Assembly (NCBI GenBank): GCA_913063225.1
Contig: CAJXYP010000020.1
Location: 1 to 64,000 of the forward strand
Source: an uncultured Cellvibrionales bacterium
GTDB taxonomy: Bacteria > Pseudomonadota > Gammaproteobacteria > Pseudomonadales > GM7GCV1
Direction: 5' to 3'
DNA: 64,000 nt
The notes under the pieces are model-generated. The model was not told the origin of the DNA. It saw only the letters and a program-made list of their open reading frames with translations, and made no database searches. This document shows positions 8,508 through 16,112 of this stretch, in pieces (within the stretch, counting starts at the first letter, position 1; each line of letters starts with the position of its first letter). The position numbers were made by a program, and so were the translations under genes.

Positions 8508-9143
8508 CTAACGCTCCTGAACATAAGATAATAATCCATCGGCGCGCTCAAATTGACTGCCTAGCTCATATGCTCCGTCCTCGGACCAACCTAATTCCAT
8601 GAGAGCACGAATAACAAGATCTGCATTCAATTCCGAGCGTGCTTCATTCGCTAGTACTAAGAATTCAAACCATCGCTTTCTATCAGAGGGATGAGAGGTT
8701 CCTGTCGATTTGTTGGCGCCAGTAGAAAAATACACTAGCGCTTCTTCTACTTCATCTCCGGCAACGCTACCTACACTTATTTCGTTGCTAGTGATTTCAG
8801 TTTCTATCGTTGAACCATCAACGGCCGGGCGGACAACATTTTCCAAGAAATGCTCTAGAACAATATTGTACTGATTATGATCGAGTTCACTTACCTCGCT
8901 TGGAATTATGTTTGAGACATACCAACTATCTCCATCTGTAGAAAACATGAACAACAGCGCAGAGGGAATACTTGTATCTCCGGTTAACTCAAAACACAGA
9001 GGCATTTCCCCCAAGTATCCCGCGTCTTCTTCCTTGTCTTCACGACGCTCCCAAGGAGCCTGACACCGGCCAGTAAGGTCTTCCTTGAACTTGTCAGCGT
9101 CGGTTCCATGTAGATGGATGTAAAGTTCGCGAAAAGTTTTCAT
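8508..9143 (-). CDS. Unknown protein, partner of the PIN-domain gene
   Basis: I do not recognise the family. The 211-residue product from ATG 9143 begins MKTFRELYIHLHGTDADKF. It has a GGAAA ribosome-binding site upstream and no signal peptide or membrane helix. It is acidic (EEDAGYLGEMPLCFEL, and many Asp/Glu in the second half) and ends in a predicted helical region (RALMELGWSEDGAYELGSQF). A longer frame opens at 9254, but its extra 37 residues are unlike protein and cross an inverted-repeat element at 9161-9173. It is immediately upstream of, and coupled to, the PIN gene, so it may be its antitoxin, sensor or regulator. That is inference from position. Confidence 0.6.
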   Translation of the reverse strand: MKTFRELYIHLHGTDADKFKEDLTGRCQAPWERREDKEEDAGYLGEMPLCFELTGDTSIPSALLFMFSTDGDSWYVSNIIPSEVSELDHNQYNIVLEHFLENVVRPAVDGSTIETEITSNEISVGSVAGDEVEEALVYFSTGANKSTGTSHPSDRKRWFEFLVLANEARSELNADLVIRALMELGWSEDGAYELGSQFERADGLLSYVQER

Positions 9144-9568
9144 AGCTACATTTCCTGTGCGGCGCATAACGCCAAAAGATCCCGCGCCTAAGCGCTTTTC
9201 TGATTTGGGTTTTCCTGCTATCTCGCTGCTAGCTCGGATACGCCCCTGATACATTCAATAGCCTATCCGTCCGTTTTTCAATACTTGAGAGGAAAAGTCC
9301 TGCCCTAAAGGTCAGGTGAGCCATGCTTAAACGCTGCTCTAATCTGAGCTCGCTCGGCCTTCATCTCCGCGCTACGTCCTTGTGGAGGTGGGTCGGGCAG
9401 CTTACGTGTGCGTACTGCTCTGATATTTCCGGCAACGCTCGTTAAACAGCTCTTCTTACAGTTGCTAATATGCCGGCACAAGGATTGAAAATCCTCGTGG
9501 TGTTAACTTAACCCCTTGTATTAGGTGCCAACTCGCCTAGGCAGAAATACCGAAGTCGCCGAGCCTGG
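9144..9568. other. Non-coding stretch with a tRNA-Phe-like fragment
   Basis: No gene is supported between the PIN module and the sulfatase. The stretch holds GCGCATAAC at 9162-9170, an imperfect inverted copy of GTTATGTGCGCC at 7794-7805. It also holds a tRNA-Phe anticodon-arm match at 9481-9499, listed separately. Confidence 0.6.
9481..9499 (+). other. tRNA-Phe anticodon-arm fragment, possible old attachment site
   Basis: AGGATTGAAAATCCTCGTG equals the anticodon stem-loop (GAA anticodon) and following variable bases of many gammaproteobacterial tRNA-Phe genes. The flanks do not continue the tRNA: there is no D arm before it or T arm after it. Short tRNA arm identities like this are left as attachment-site cores by tyrosine integrases. 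Confidence 0.45.
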
Positions 9569-11086
9569 TTAAGGAATTGAATAAATCACCGGCACCAGAT
9601 GAGGGAAATAAATGTGCTTAGGATCGTCTTCAGGATTGTAAGGAATAATGGTGCTGTGCTGGCCACCGGTGCTTGTCTCAGTAGCTTTTTCGGGATCAAA
9701 ATCGAGGTTGATCTGCGGCATTTGCGCATTTACCGAAGCCAAATATCGATCTAAGCGATGCTCAAATTCAGCTGCCTTAATGGGCATATCAGAAGCCAAA
9801 TTGTGACGCTCACCAATATCCTTAGACAGGTCAAAAAGCGCAACTCGGTTGCCCTCGTAGTACTTGATCAACTTATAGTCTCCCAATCTAATAGAAGACT
9901 GAGGACCGCCAGCCTGGTAATGAGGAAAATGAAAAACCAAACCTTCGTTTAGGCGAACAATTTCTCCAGAACCCTGATTTTCAAGCAGCGGCACTAGACT
10001 CCCACCCTCTATACCTTCGGGCAGTTGGTTGGTTTCGATTCCGGCCCATTCAGCAAAAGTAGGGAAAAAATCGTAGCCAACAACCGGCACATGGGACCAT
10101 GAATTAGACTCAATTCCGGGGCCGCTAATAATAAAGGGCACCCGTATACCGCCTTCAGAGACATTGCCTTTGGCTCCCATTAGAGGTGCCTGGCTTTCGA
10201 GCGTATTGCTACCGATAGGATTGTCTTTGTCTCTATGTCCGTTGTCGCCCATAAAAATAAGATAGGTATTATCGCTAAGGCCCAGCGCTTCGAGGCCTTC
10301 CATAATTACACCGACGCCAACATCTAGGTCTTCAGTAATGGCCGACACAAGCACGCTATCGTGCACAACACCTCGCTCGCGAGCCTCAACCCTGGCAACA
10401 GTTTCTGGAGACGCATTGCCTTCCTCGTGTAGGGGGTAATAGGAGATTTGCACAAAGAAGGGAGTGTCCGCAGTATCTGCAGCCCGCATAAAATCTAGCG
10501 CTCGATTCGACATACCGATAACGTCCAGGGGATTATCTGGATCATTCAGTGGCCAAGCTGTTTGGTTGGAAGTATTACCATCTCCCCCATCGTAGCCGTT
10601 TGCTTCGGGACCACCGCCATCTATATGCCATTTTCCATAGTGCGCCGAGGTGTAACCTGCAGTTGAAAGTACCTCAGCTATAGTTATTTCTTCGTCCCTA
10701 AGCGAGCGGCGGTGAACCATAGGAATTAGTGGATAATTATCTTCGGCAGTCTTAGTAGGAGCCGCTTTGGTCCACAAGTTTTTAGCTGGGCTCATGCCAG
10801 TTTGCAGGCTAGCGCGGGTTGGTGAACAAACTGTTGCGGGGGCATAACCTGAGGAGAAACGCATTCCCTGGGCAGCCAGCTCTTCTAAGTTGGGCGTATG
10901 ATAAAAATCGCTTTTGGAATTCGGCATCTGAGGATGCATTTGCACTGATGTTCCGTACCAAGCCTGATCATCTGAAATCAGTAAAACAATATTGGGTCTA
11001 TCGGCCGATAGTGCCGTTGCAGGAGCCAATATCATTATCAACGCTGAGATTGTTATTAACCTAGATACAAGTGATTTTTCTTTCAT
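9569..11086 (-). CDS. Formylglycine-dependent sulfatase, exported
   Basis: A 505-residue arylsulfatase-type (S1) enzyme of normal family length. A signal peptide covers residues 1 to about 28 (ending ALSA). DRPNIVLLISDD gives the metal-binding Asp pair at 39-40. CSPTR at 87-91 is the site where the Cys is converted to formylglycine, the catalytic residue. GKWHIDGG near 160 and FMGDNGHR near 285 are further metal and substrate residues. It would act in the periplasm or outside, hydrolysing a sulfate ester, possibly from a marine polysaccharide; the substrate is unknown. No maturase (formylglycine-generating enzyme or anSME) lies in the window. It is inside the prfC element, 35 bases downstream of a 10-bp tandem repeat that could affect its expression. 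Confidence 0.9.
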   Translation of the reverse strand: MKEKSLVSRLITISALIMILAPATALSADRPNIVLLISDDQAWYGTSVQMHPQMPNSKSDFYHTPNLEELAAQGMRFSSGYAPATVCSPTRASLQTGMSPAKNLWTKAAPTKTAEDNYPLIPMVHRRSLRDEEITIAEVLSTAGYTSAHYGKWHIDGGGPEANGYDGGDGNTSNQTAWPLNDPDNPLDVIGMSNRALDFMRAADTADTPFFVQISYYPLHEEGNASPETVARVEARERGVVHDSVLVSAITEDLDVGVGVIMEGLEALGLSDNTYLIFMGDNGHRDKDNPIGSNTLESQAPLMGAKGNVSEGGIRVPFIISGPGIESNSWSHVPVVGYDFFPTFAEWAGIETNQLPEGIEGGSLVPLLENQGSGEIVRLNEGLVFHFPHYQAGGPQSSIRLGDYKLIKYYEGNRVALFDLSKDIGERHNLASDMPIKAAEFEHRLDRYLASVNAQMPQINLDFDPEKATETSTGGQHSTIIPYNPEDDPKHIYFPHLVPVIYSIP

Positions 11087-11121
11087 GGAGCAGACCTTTT
11101 TTGGCTAGACCGTTACCAGCC

Positions 11122-11187
11122 TGAGAATACATGAGAATACATGAGAATACATGAGAATACATGAGAATACATGAGAATACATGAGAA
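11122..11187. repeat. 10-bp tandem repeat upstream of the sulfatase
   Basis: About 6.6 perfect copies of ATGAGAATAC (GTATTCTCAT on the sulfatase strand). The tract starts 35 bases before the sulfatase ATG. The unit is about one helical turn, so a copy-number change would shift upstream elements by whole turns. Confidence 0.95.
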
Positions 11188-11325
11188 GCTATACCGATGA
11201 GTTGGCGATGACTAACCCTAGGCATGACTTTGCCTGTAGCGGGCTCAGAGACTCCCCATGCCGCTATTAGCGCAGACCGCGCAGTGACGCAAGCTCAGCT
11301 TTAGCTGAGGCGTAGCGAGTGCTGA

Positions 11326-11470
11326 AGCGGGCATGTAATGGCTGGCACCAGTCTGCACGAACTGATGGAGTTAGGAGGCTGGAAATATAACGAGATGGTA
11401 CTTCGATACGCTCTTATATTACTTCGCCTACTAGAAAGACTTATAATGCACGCCAGTGATCTGGCGAGTG
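11326..11470 (+). pseudogene. C-terminal remnant of a tyrosine integrase
   Basis: The frame reads SGHVMAGTSLHELMELGGWK followed by YNEMVLRYA. It matches the end of phage-type integrases, whose usual form is ASWHVQ.GTPL.ELQELGGWKS.EMV.RYAHL. The Tyr of RYA would be the catalytic nucleophile. Homology starts abruptly after a TGA at 11323, and the residues after RYA are disturbed, although ERLIMHASDLAS still resembles the family end. The Arg and His catalytic motifs upstream are absent, so this cannot act. It lies just inside the right junction of the prfC element. Confidence 0.7.
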
Positions 11471-11488
11471 CTGGGTATACCTCTATTA

Positions 11489-11512
11489 ATGTGTACATAT
11501 ATGTGTACATAA
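11489..11512. repeat. Paired TGTACA motif, right copy
   Basis: ATGTGTACA, spacer TATAT, GTGTACATAA, matching 7392-7415 at 21 of 24 positions. It lies 17 bases before the new prfC start, so it is either an integrase or regulator binding site at the element end, or part of the promoter the element gives to prfC. Confidence 0.75.
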
Positions 11513-11528
11513 GTTTAAATTGTCTTAT

Positions 11529-13115
11529 ATGAACTCACAAGAATACCTAGACGCCATGCGGCGTAGACGCACATTTGCAATAATTTCCCACCCTGATGCT
11601 GGTAAAACAACTATCACTGAAAAGCTATTATTGTTCGGAAACGCTATTCAGATTGCGGGTGCGGTAAAAGCTAAACGAGATGGTCGAAAAGCCACTTCTG
11701 ATTGGATGTCTCTTGAACAAGAGCGTGGCATATCCGTAACCACTGCAGTGATGCAGTTCCCCTATAAAAATCGGGTTGTAAACCTTTTGGATACTCCGGG
11801 CCATGAAGACTTCTCTGAAGATACTTATAGGACACTAACTGCGGTCGATTCCGTGCTCATGGTTCTAGATGCAGCGAAGGGCGTTGAGGATCGTACTATC
11901 AAACTTATGGAAGTGTGTCGTCTTCGGGACACACCCATAGTTAGCTTTATCAACAAAATGGATAGAGAGGTGCGGGACCAGATTGATGTTCTTGACGAGA
12001 TCGAATCGGTTTTAAATATTCAAGCAGCGCCCATTAATTGGCCCTTGGGAATGGGAAAAGAGCTTAAAGGTGTTTACAACCTCTATACGGACGAGATTCA
12101 CGTCTACAAGCAGGGGCAGGGTAGCCGTATACCAGACGATGTTCGTATCGAGGGCATTAATTCTGACGAGGCTGCAGAGCTTATGGGCGAATACATAGAT
12201 GATGTTCGAGAGGAGATAGAGTTAGTTCGCGGAGCTACTCATAAGTTTGATGTCGAAGCCTACTTGCGGGGTGAACTCACCCCGGTATTTTTTGGCACGG
12301 CTTTGGGTAATTTTGGTGTAAAAGAAATGCTGGAAGACTTTGTCGAGTGGTCGCCAGCCCCTTTGGGGCGTGAAACATCTGAGCGCAGAGTTAGCCCAGA
12401 CGAAGAGAAGTTTTCAGGCTTTATATTTAAGATTCAAGCAAACATGGATCCCAAACATCGGGATAGAGTCGCCTTTATGCGCATCTGCTCAGGCACCTAT
12501 ACCAAAGGCATGAAGATGCATCAGACCCGTACCTGTAAAGGTCTCAAGATTGCCGATGCAGTTACCTTTATGGCAGGTGAACGCGAGCAGGTAGATGAAG
12601 CGGTCGCCGGTGATATTATTGGCCTGCATAACCACGGAAGCATTCAAATCGGGGACGCATTTACCGAAGGCGAAAACTTTCGCTTTACCGGTATTCCGAA
12701 CTTTGCGCCGGAAATGTTTAGACGCATTATTTTGCAAGACCCATTACGGATGAAAGCACTCCGAAAGGGCCTTCAACAACTTTCAGAAGAAGGCTCGGTT
12801 CAGGTCTTCTTTCCATTGCGCAATAACGAAATTATTGTTGGCGCTGTAGGTGTTTTACAGTTTGAGGTTGTGGCTTTTCGGTTGAAGGATGAATATCAAG
12901 TTCAGGCGTTGTATGAGCCGGTAAATATCCATACTGCCCGATGGGTCGAATCTGACGATGATCCCGTTTTTGAGGAGTTCAAGCGCCGTGCTCATGATGC
13001 TTTAGCGGAAGATGGTGCAGGCCACCTAACCTATTTGGCATCTACCCGCGTCAATTTATCCCTCGCCCTAGAACGCTTCCCGAAAGTGGAGTTTCTGGCT
13101 ACTCGGGAACACTAA
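11529..13115 (+). CDS. prfC: Peptide chain release factor 3 (RF3), with element-derived N-terminus
   Basis: RF3 is the GTPase that recycles RF1/RF2 from the ribosome after termination. From ATG 11529 it has 528 residues, the usual length. The P-loop HPDAGKTT is at 21-28, followed by the G2/switch region [17 protein letters not shown] (G3) and NKMDRE (G4). The C-terminal RF3 domains follow, ending [10 protein letters not shown], close to E. coli. A TTG at 11520 would add three residues. The first 20 residues ([20 protein letters not shown]) differ from the orphan copy at 7202 ([18 protein letters not shown]) until the shared ISHP codons. Its start codon and promoter therefore come from the integrated element. 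The gene is intact and presumably functional. Confidence 0.95.
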   Translation: MNSQEYLDAMRRRRTFAIISHPDAGKTTITEKLLLFGNAIQIAGAVKAKRDGRKATSDWMSLEQERGISVTTAVMQFPYKNRVVNLLDTPGHEDFSEDTYRTLTAVDSVLMVLDAAKGVEDRTIKLMEVCRLRDTPIVSFINKMDREVRDQIDVLDEIESVLNIQAAPINWPLGMGKELKGVYNLYTDEIHVYKQGQGSRIPDDVRIEGINSDEAAELMGEYIDDVREEIELVRGATHKFDVEAYLRGELTPVFFGTALGNFGVKEMLEDFVEWSPAPLGRETSERRVSPDEEKFSGFIFKIQANMDPKHRDRVAFMRICSGTYTKGMKMHQTRTCKGLKIADAVTFMAGEREQVDEAVAGDIIGLHNHGSIQIGDAFTEGENFRFTGIPNFAPEMFRRIILQDPLRMKALRKGLQQLSEEGSVQVFFPLRNNEIIVGAVGVLQFEVVAFRLKDEYQVQALYEPVNIHTARWVESDDDPVFEEFKRRAHDALAEDGAGHLTYLASTRVNLSLALERFPKVEFLATREH

Positions 13116-13136
13116 CTGAAAATCTAGAGAATCATT

Positions 13137-13724
13137 ATGGCAAGCCCTTTCCAAGTTCAAGTTCCGCAAGATGCGCCCATGATGTGTGGCCCTGTGTTGC
13201 GAGCTGTGGGCAGAAGCATGCTTAGGTTTGGGGGCTGGAAACTTGTTGGCAATTTCCCCACAGACAAAAAGGTACTTCTAATTGCCGCGCCTCATACATC
13301 CAACTGGGATTGGATTATTGGCATAGGGGCCCTACTAGCCTTGGGCATTCAGCTAACCTATATGGCAAAACACTCTCTTTTCAAAGGACCAACAGGCTGG
13401 CTAATGCGCTCCACGGGCGCCGTGCCGATAAATCGTGATTCGGCGAGGAATACCGTTGATGAAATAGTTGATCAGTTTGAACAGCGTGACCAGCTCTATT
13501 ATCTAATAGCGCCCGAAGGTACCCGTAAAAAGGTAGAACGCTGGAAGAGCGGATTTCTTCGGGTGGCTTATAAAGCGAAGGTTCCCGTACTTAGAGTAAG
13601 CTTTGACTACGCTACAAAAACTATTTCTCTGGGAACATATGCTGAACTAACGGGCGATATCGATAAGGACTTGGAGGCAGTACAGAACTACTATTCTCAA
13701 TTTCAGGGAAAATCCTATAGCTAG
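13137..13724 (+). CDS. Lysophospholipid acyltransferase-like protein (PlsC family)
   Basis: A 195-residue acyltransferase of the 1-acyl-glycerol-3-phosphate type. HTSNWD near residue 53 is the HX4D catalytic motif. STGAVPINRD near 91 and APEGTRKK near 123 are the substrate-binding motifs II and III. VPVLRV near 143 is motif IV. It is short for PlsC and resembles the small stand-alone members that acylate glycerophospholipids or other alcohols at the membrane. The start ATG at 13137 follows GAGAATC weakly. It sits 21 bases after prfC and may be read through from it. The exact acceptor is unknown. Confidence 0.8.
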   Translation: MASPFQVQVPQDAPMMCGPVLRAVGRSMLRFGGWKLVGNFPTDKKVLLIAAPHTSNWDWIIGIGALLALGIQLTYMAKHSLFKGPTGWLMRSTGAVPINRDSARNTVDEIVDQFEQRDQLYYLIAPEGTRKKVERWKSGFLRVAYKAKVPVLRVSFDYATKTISLGTYAELTGDIDKDLEAVQNYYSQFQGKSYS

Positions 13725-13737
13725 CTAAACACAGTCC

Positions 13738-14961
13738 TTACGTTATAGGCAGCAGTAGATCAAAAAACTCTTCTCCAAACTCCAGGGGCGGCGGAGCAAA
13801 TGGAGCTGCCATAGCAACTGCTTCTTCAGCGGCTTCGTTTAGTCGATCGTAATCAGTAAACTCTAGGGAATCTATTTTCTGAATCCCGCCTTCTTTATCA
13901 ATCTGAACCATTAGTCGCAGGCTACCTTGGTGGTTCCTTCGTAAAGACATGGAGGGATAGATTATATTTTCGTAAACTTTTTGAAGCGAAATATTTTGAT
14001 ATTCCTGGATTTCGACTAGAGATACGCGAGGAGTCTTAAATATTCGACTGCCACCATCTTTACTTCTATGCGCTTCCGACACAGATGAGGGCATGAAGGC
14101 GTAGGAAGCTAGAAACTCTGGTCTTACTAGGCTAGCAGTTTCGTATCTCATAGGCTGGTTATTGTCTAAGTTGGGTGACCAAGCCTGTGTTGGCGGAGCG
14201 TTGCTGGATTGAGAAATTTTCGCCAGTGGGTGTTCTAGTGAACGAGGTAAGGCCACATCAGAAAATATTTGTCCCGAATCTAGAAGCACTTCAGCAGGCT
14301 GAATTACTGGTTCCAGCTCAGGTTCGGGAGCCCAGATTTGAGCAAGGTTTAGCCGGCTATCTGAAATCAGGGTGGTACTGTAGACAGAAGCCGCTATTGA
14401 TTCTTCAGAGGAATTACTTAGCAATCCAAGCTTTAATTCACTACTAACCGGCGAGCGATCAACAAAGGGCGATAAAAAGGCCTCAAATATTCCTTCACCT
14501 TCGAGCAGAGATACCTCTGCACCATTTACCCGAAACTCAGTGGTGCGGTAGGTTAACCGGCGGAATTCAATATGGTCTCCGTGAGCTAAGTCTGTTGCAG
14601 TTTGGTCGCACATATCCAGCAGTGAATCAGCTAGCCGCTCCAAATCTGCACTAGAAATATTGATCGCAATATTTTGAGTCCAAAACCGGCACCACTGACG
14701 CTGACCTAGGCTATTGGCTATAACTTTCAGGGATAGGATTTTGACCTGGTTATTCTCAAGTAGTTCAGCAGCAGTATCGCTTTGTGAGAGCGTATTCAAC
14801 TTTAGGGCGTAGAGGGCAGCGCCAAATTCCTCATAAATACCGTAGCCATTTACTTCCAGTTCCCCATTTAACTCAGAATGCGCGTGCGGACTAATAACTG
14901 CGACTAATAGAGCCGCAGTTATTATCGGAATAGACAGTGGAATACATAGAGTTTTATTCAT
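13738..14961 (-). CDS. Chalcone-isomerase-like / TonB C-terminal fusion, exported
   Basis: From ATG 14961 the protein has a signal peptide (MNKTLCIPLSIPIITAALL, cleavage near HAHS). A chalcone-isomerase-like domain follows (about residues 30-185), with NGYGIYEEFGAALYALKL and RQWCRFWTQNIA. A low-complexity linker runs to about residue 310. The C-terminal domain (about 325-407) has the TonB C-terminal pattern: YENIIYPSMSLRRNHQGSL, a Val/Ile-rich strand, AAEEAVAMAAPFAPPP. A frame open to 15006 adds 15 unlikely residues. It has no N-terminal membrane anchor like true TonB, so it would be periplasmic or outer-membrane associated. The chalcone-isomerase-like fold in bacteria has no proven reaction. 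Two more such domains lie at 58016 and 61903. Confidence 0.65.
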   Translation of the reverse strand: MNKTLCIPLSIPIITAALLVAVISPHAHSELNGELEVNGYGIYEEFGAALYALKLNTLSQSDTAAELLENNQVKILSLKVIANSLGQRQWCRFWTQNIAINISSADLERLADSLLDMCDQTATDLAHGDHIEFRRLTYRTTEFRVNGAEVSLLEGEGIFEAFLSPFVDRSPVSSELKLGLLSNSSEESIAASVYSTTLISDSRLNLAQIWAPEPELEPVIQPAEVLLDSGQIFSDVALPRSLEHPLAKISQSSNAPPTQAWSPNLDNNQPMRYETASLVRPEFLASYAFMPSSVSEAHRSKDGGSRIFKTPRVSLVEIQEYQNISLQKVYENIIYPSMSLRRNHQGSLRLMVQIDKEGGIQKIDSLEFTDYDRLNEAAEEAVAMAAPFAPPPLEFGEEFFDLLLPIT

Positions 14962-15077
14962 ATAGACAAAATCGGTGTCTGAGCAGAAGGTCACATATAT
15001 AACCAAATTCGATCAGAATGCAGTGAGAAGATTGCTAGAATGTGAACTGGCTTCGCTCAATATGTTCAAGGTGTGAT

Positions 15078-15437
15078 ATGGGTAGCAAATACAAACTAGT
15101 AATTTTTGTTCCGGAAGCGAATTTAGAACTTCTAAAGCAGGCGTTATTTGATGCTGGTGCGGGCCGACAAGGTAATTACGATAGTTGTTCGTGGCAAAGT
15201 CTTGGGCAAGGCCAGTTTAGGCCCCTAGAGGGCAGTGCCCCCTATTTGGGTAAGCAAAACCAGATAGAGCAGGTTGGCGAGTGGCGTTTAGAGACTTTGG
15301 TTGGGGAATCTTTACTAGCGGCTGTTCTAGAGGCTCTTCTCGAAACTCATCCATACGAAGAGCCGGCTTACGACTTGATTTTACTTTCCAATGGGTTTTC
15401 TAATGGACTATCTGTACCCGCATCCGAGAAAGCCTAG
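15078..15437 (+). CDS. NIF3-like / CutA-like small protein
   Basis: The start ATG 15078 has AAGGTG five bases upstream. The 119-residue product begins MGSKYKLVIFVPEANLELLKQALFDAGAG and carries ETHPYEEPAYDLI near residue 97. This matches the inserted domain of NIF3/YqfO proteins, which also occurs as a stand-alone protein of about 105-120 residues in gammaproteobacteria. The fold is ferredoxin-like and trimeric in relatives. The biochemical role is not established. Its stop overlaps the stop of pdxH by four bases in convergent orientation. Confidence 0.75.
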   Translation: MGSKYKLVIFVPEANLELLKQALFDAGAGRQGNYDSCSWQSLGQGQFRPLEGSAPYLGKQNQIEQVGEWRLETLVGESLLAAVLEALLETHPYEEPAYDLILLSNGFSNGLSVPASEKA

Positions 15438-16102
15438 GGTGCTAGACGTTTAAGGGCCCATTTATCCTCATTAAGTGCATATTCTAAGCGATCATGCAGA
15501 CGGTCAGGCTGACCCTGCCAAAACTCCATACGTGAAGGCAGAATGCGAAACCCGCCCCAATGTGGAGGTCTGGGTACCTTCCTATCCAAATAGAGCTCTT
15601 CAAGGCGATCTTTTTCCTGCGTCAAAATTTCTCGGCTGGCAATTTTCTCACTTTGATTTGAGACCCAAGCGCCTATTTGGCTGCCTCTTGGCCTAGTAAC
15701 AAAGTATTCATCTGACTCGGCGGCAGTCACTTTCTCGGACAAACCGGATATATTTACCTGTCTCTCAAGCTCCGGCCAGAAAATTGTAATAGAGGCGGCA
15801 ATATTAGACTGTAACTGCTGTCCTTTGCGGCTGTTGTAGTTTGTAAAAAATACAAAGCCTTTATCATCCATAGTCTTAAGCAAAACCACACGGCTAAAGG
15901 GCGCACCGCTATCGTCGACTGTGGACAGAATCATATTGTTGGGAAAGTATCGGCAGGCAGATTCAGCGTCGCTGTACCATTCGGCAAATTGCACAAATGG
16001 GTCGGCGTTCATATCTGTTTCAGTAAGGGTGCCAATTTCGTACTGACCTCTTACCTCAGCCAAATTCATCTGCCATTGCTTGCTTAGATCGTCTCGGTTC
16101 AT
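15434..16102 (-). CDS. pdxH: Pyridoxamine 5'-phosphate oxidase
   Basis: The 222-residue product matches PdxH over its whole length. It has FPNNMILSTVDDSGAPFSRVVLLK (FMN-binding strand pair), FFTNYNSRKGQQL, SRGSQ-like PRGSQIGAWVSNQS, and the C-terminal WGGFRILPSRMEFWQG and RLHDR blocks. The enzyme oxidises pyridoxamine or pyridoxine 5'-phosphate to PLP using FMN and O2 in the cytoplasm. It starts 10 bases after the rnfE stop on the same strand, so it is likely the last gene of the rnf transcript. Its 3' end overlaps the NIF3-like gene. Confidence 0.95.
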   Translation of the reverse strand: MNRDDLSKQWQMNLAEVRGQYEIGTLTETDMNADPFVQFAEWYSDAESACRYFPNNMILSTVDDSGAPFSRVVLLKTMDDKGFVFFTNYNSRKGQQLQSNIAASITIFWPELERQVNISGLSEKVTAAESDEYFVTRPRGSQIGAWVSNQSEKIASREILTQEKDRLEELYLDRKVPRPPHWGGFRILPSRMEFWQGQPDRLHDRLEYALNEDKWALKRLAP

Positions 16103-16112
16103 ATAAAAACTC

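Larger units (their letters stand above)
7261..11593. mobile_element. Remnant of an integrative element inserted in the 5' end of prfC
   Basis: About 4.3 kb lies between an orphan prfC start (7202-7260) and a complete prfC with a different N-terminus (from 11529). The shared 11-base core ATTTCCCACCC sits at both junctions, in the codons for ISHP just before the RF3 P-loop. SXT/R391-family ICEs are known to integrate at the 5' end of prfC and to replace its first codons. Inside are a PIN-domain gene pair, a sulfatase, a tRNA-Phe-like fragment, a 10-bp tandem repeat, and small integrase remnants near both ends. No intact integrase, relaxase or conjugation gene is present, so it is a decayed or internally deleted island. 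The exact ends within the core cannot be fixed. Confidence 0.8.

Noticed and set aside
9144-9254. N-terminal extension of the PIN-partner gene to 9254
   Set aside because: The extra residues look non-coding and cross the inverted-repeat word. ATG 9143 has a ribosome-binding site and a typical start.
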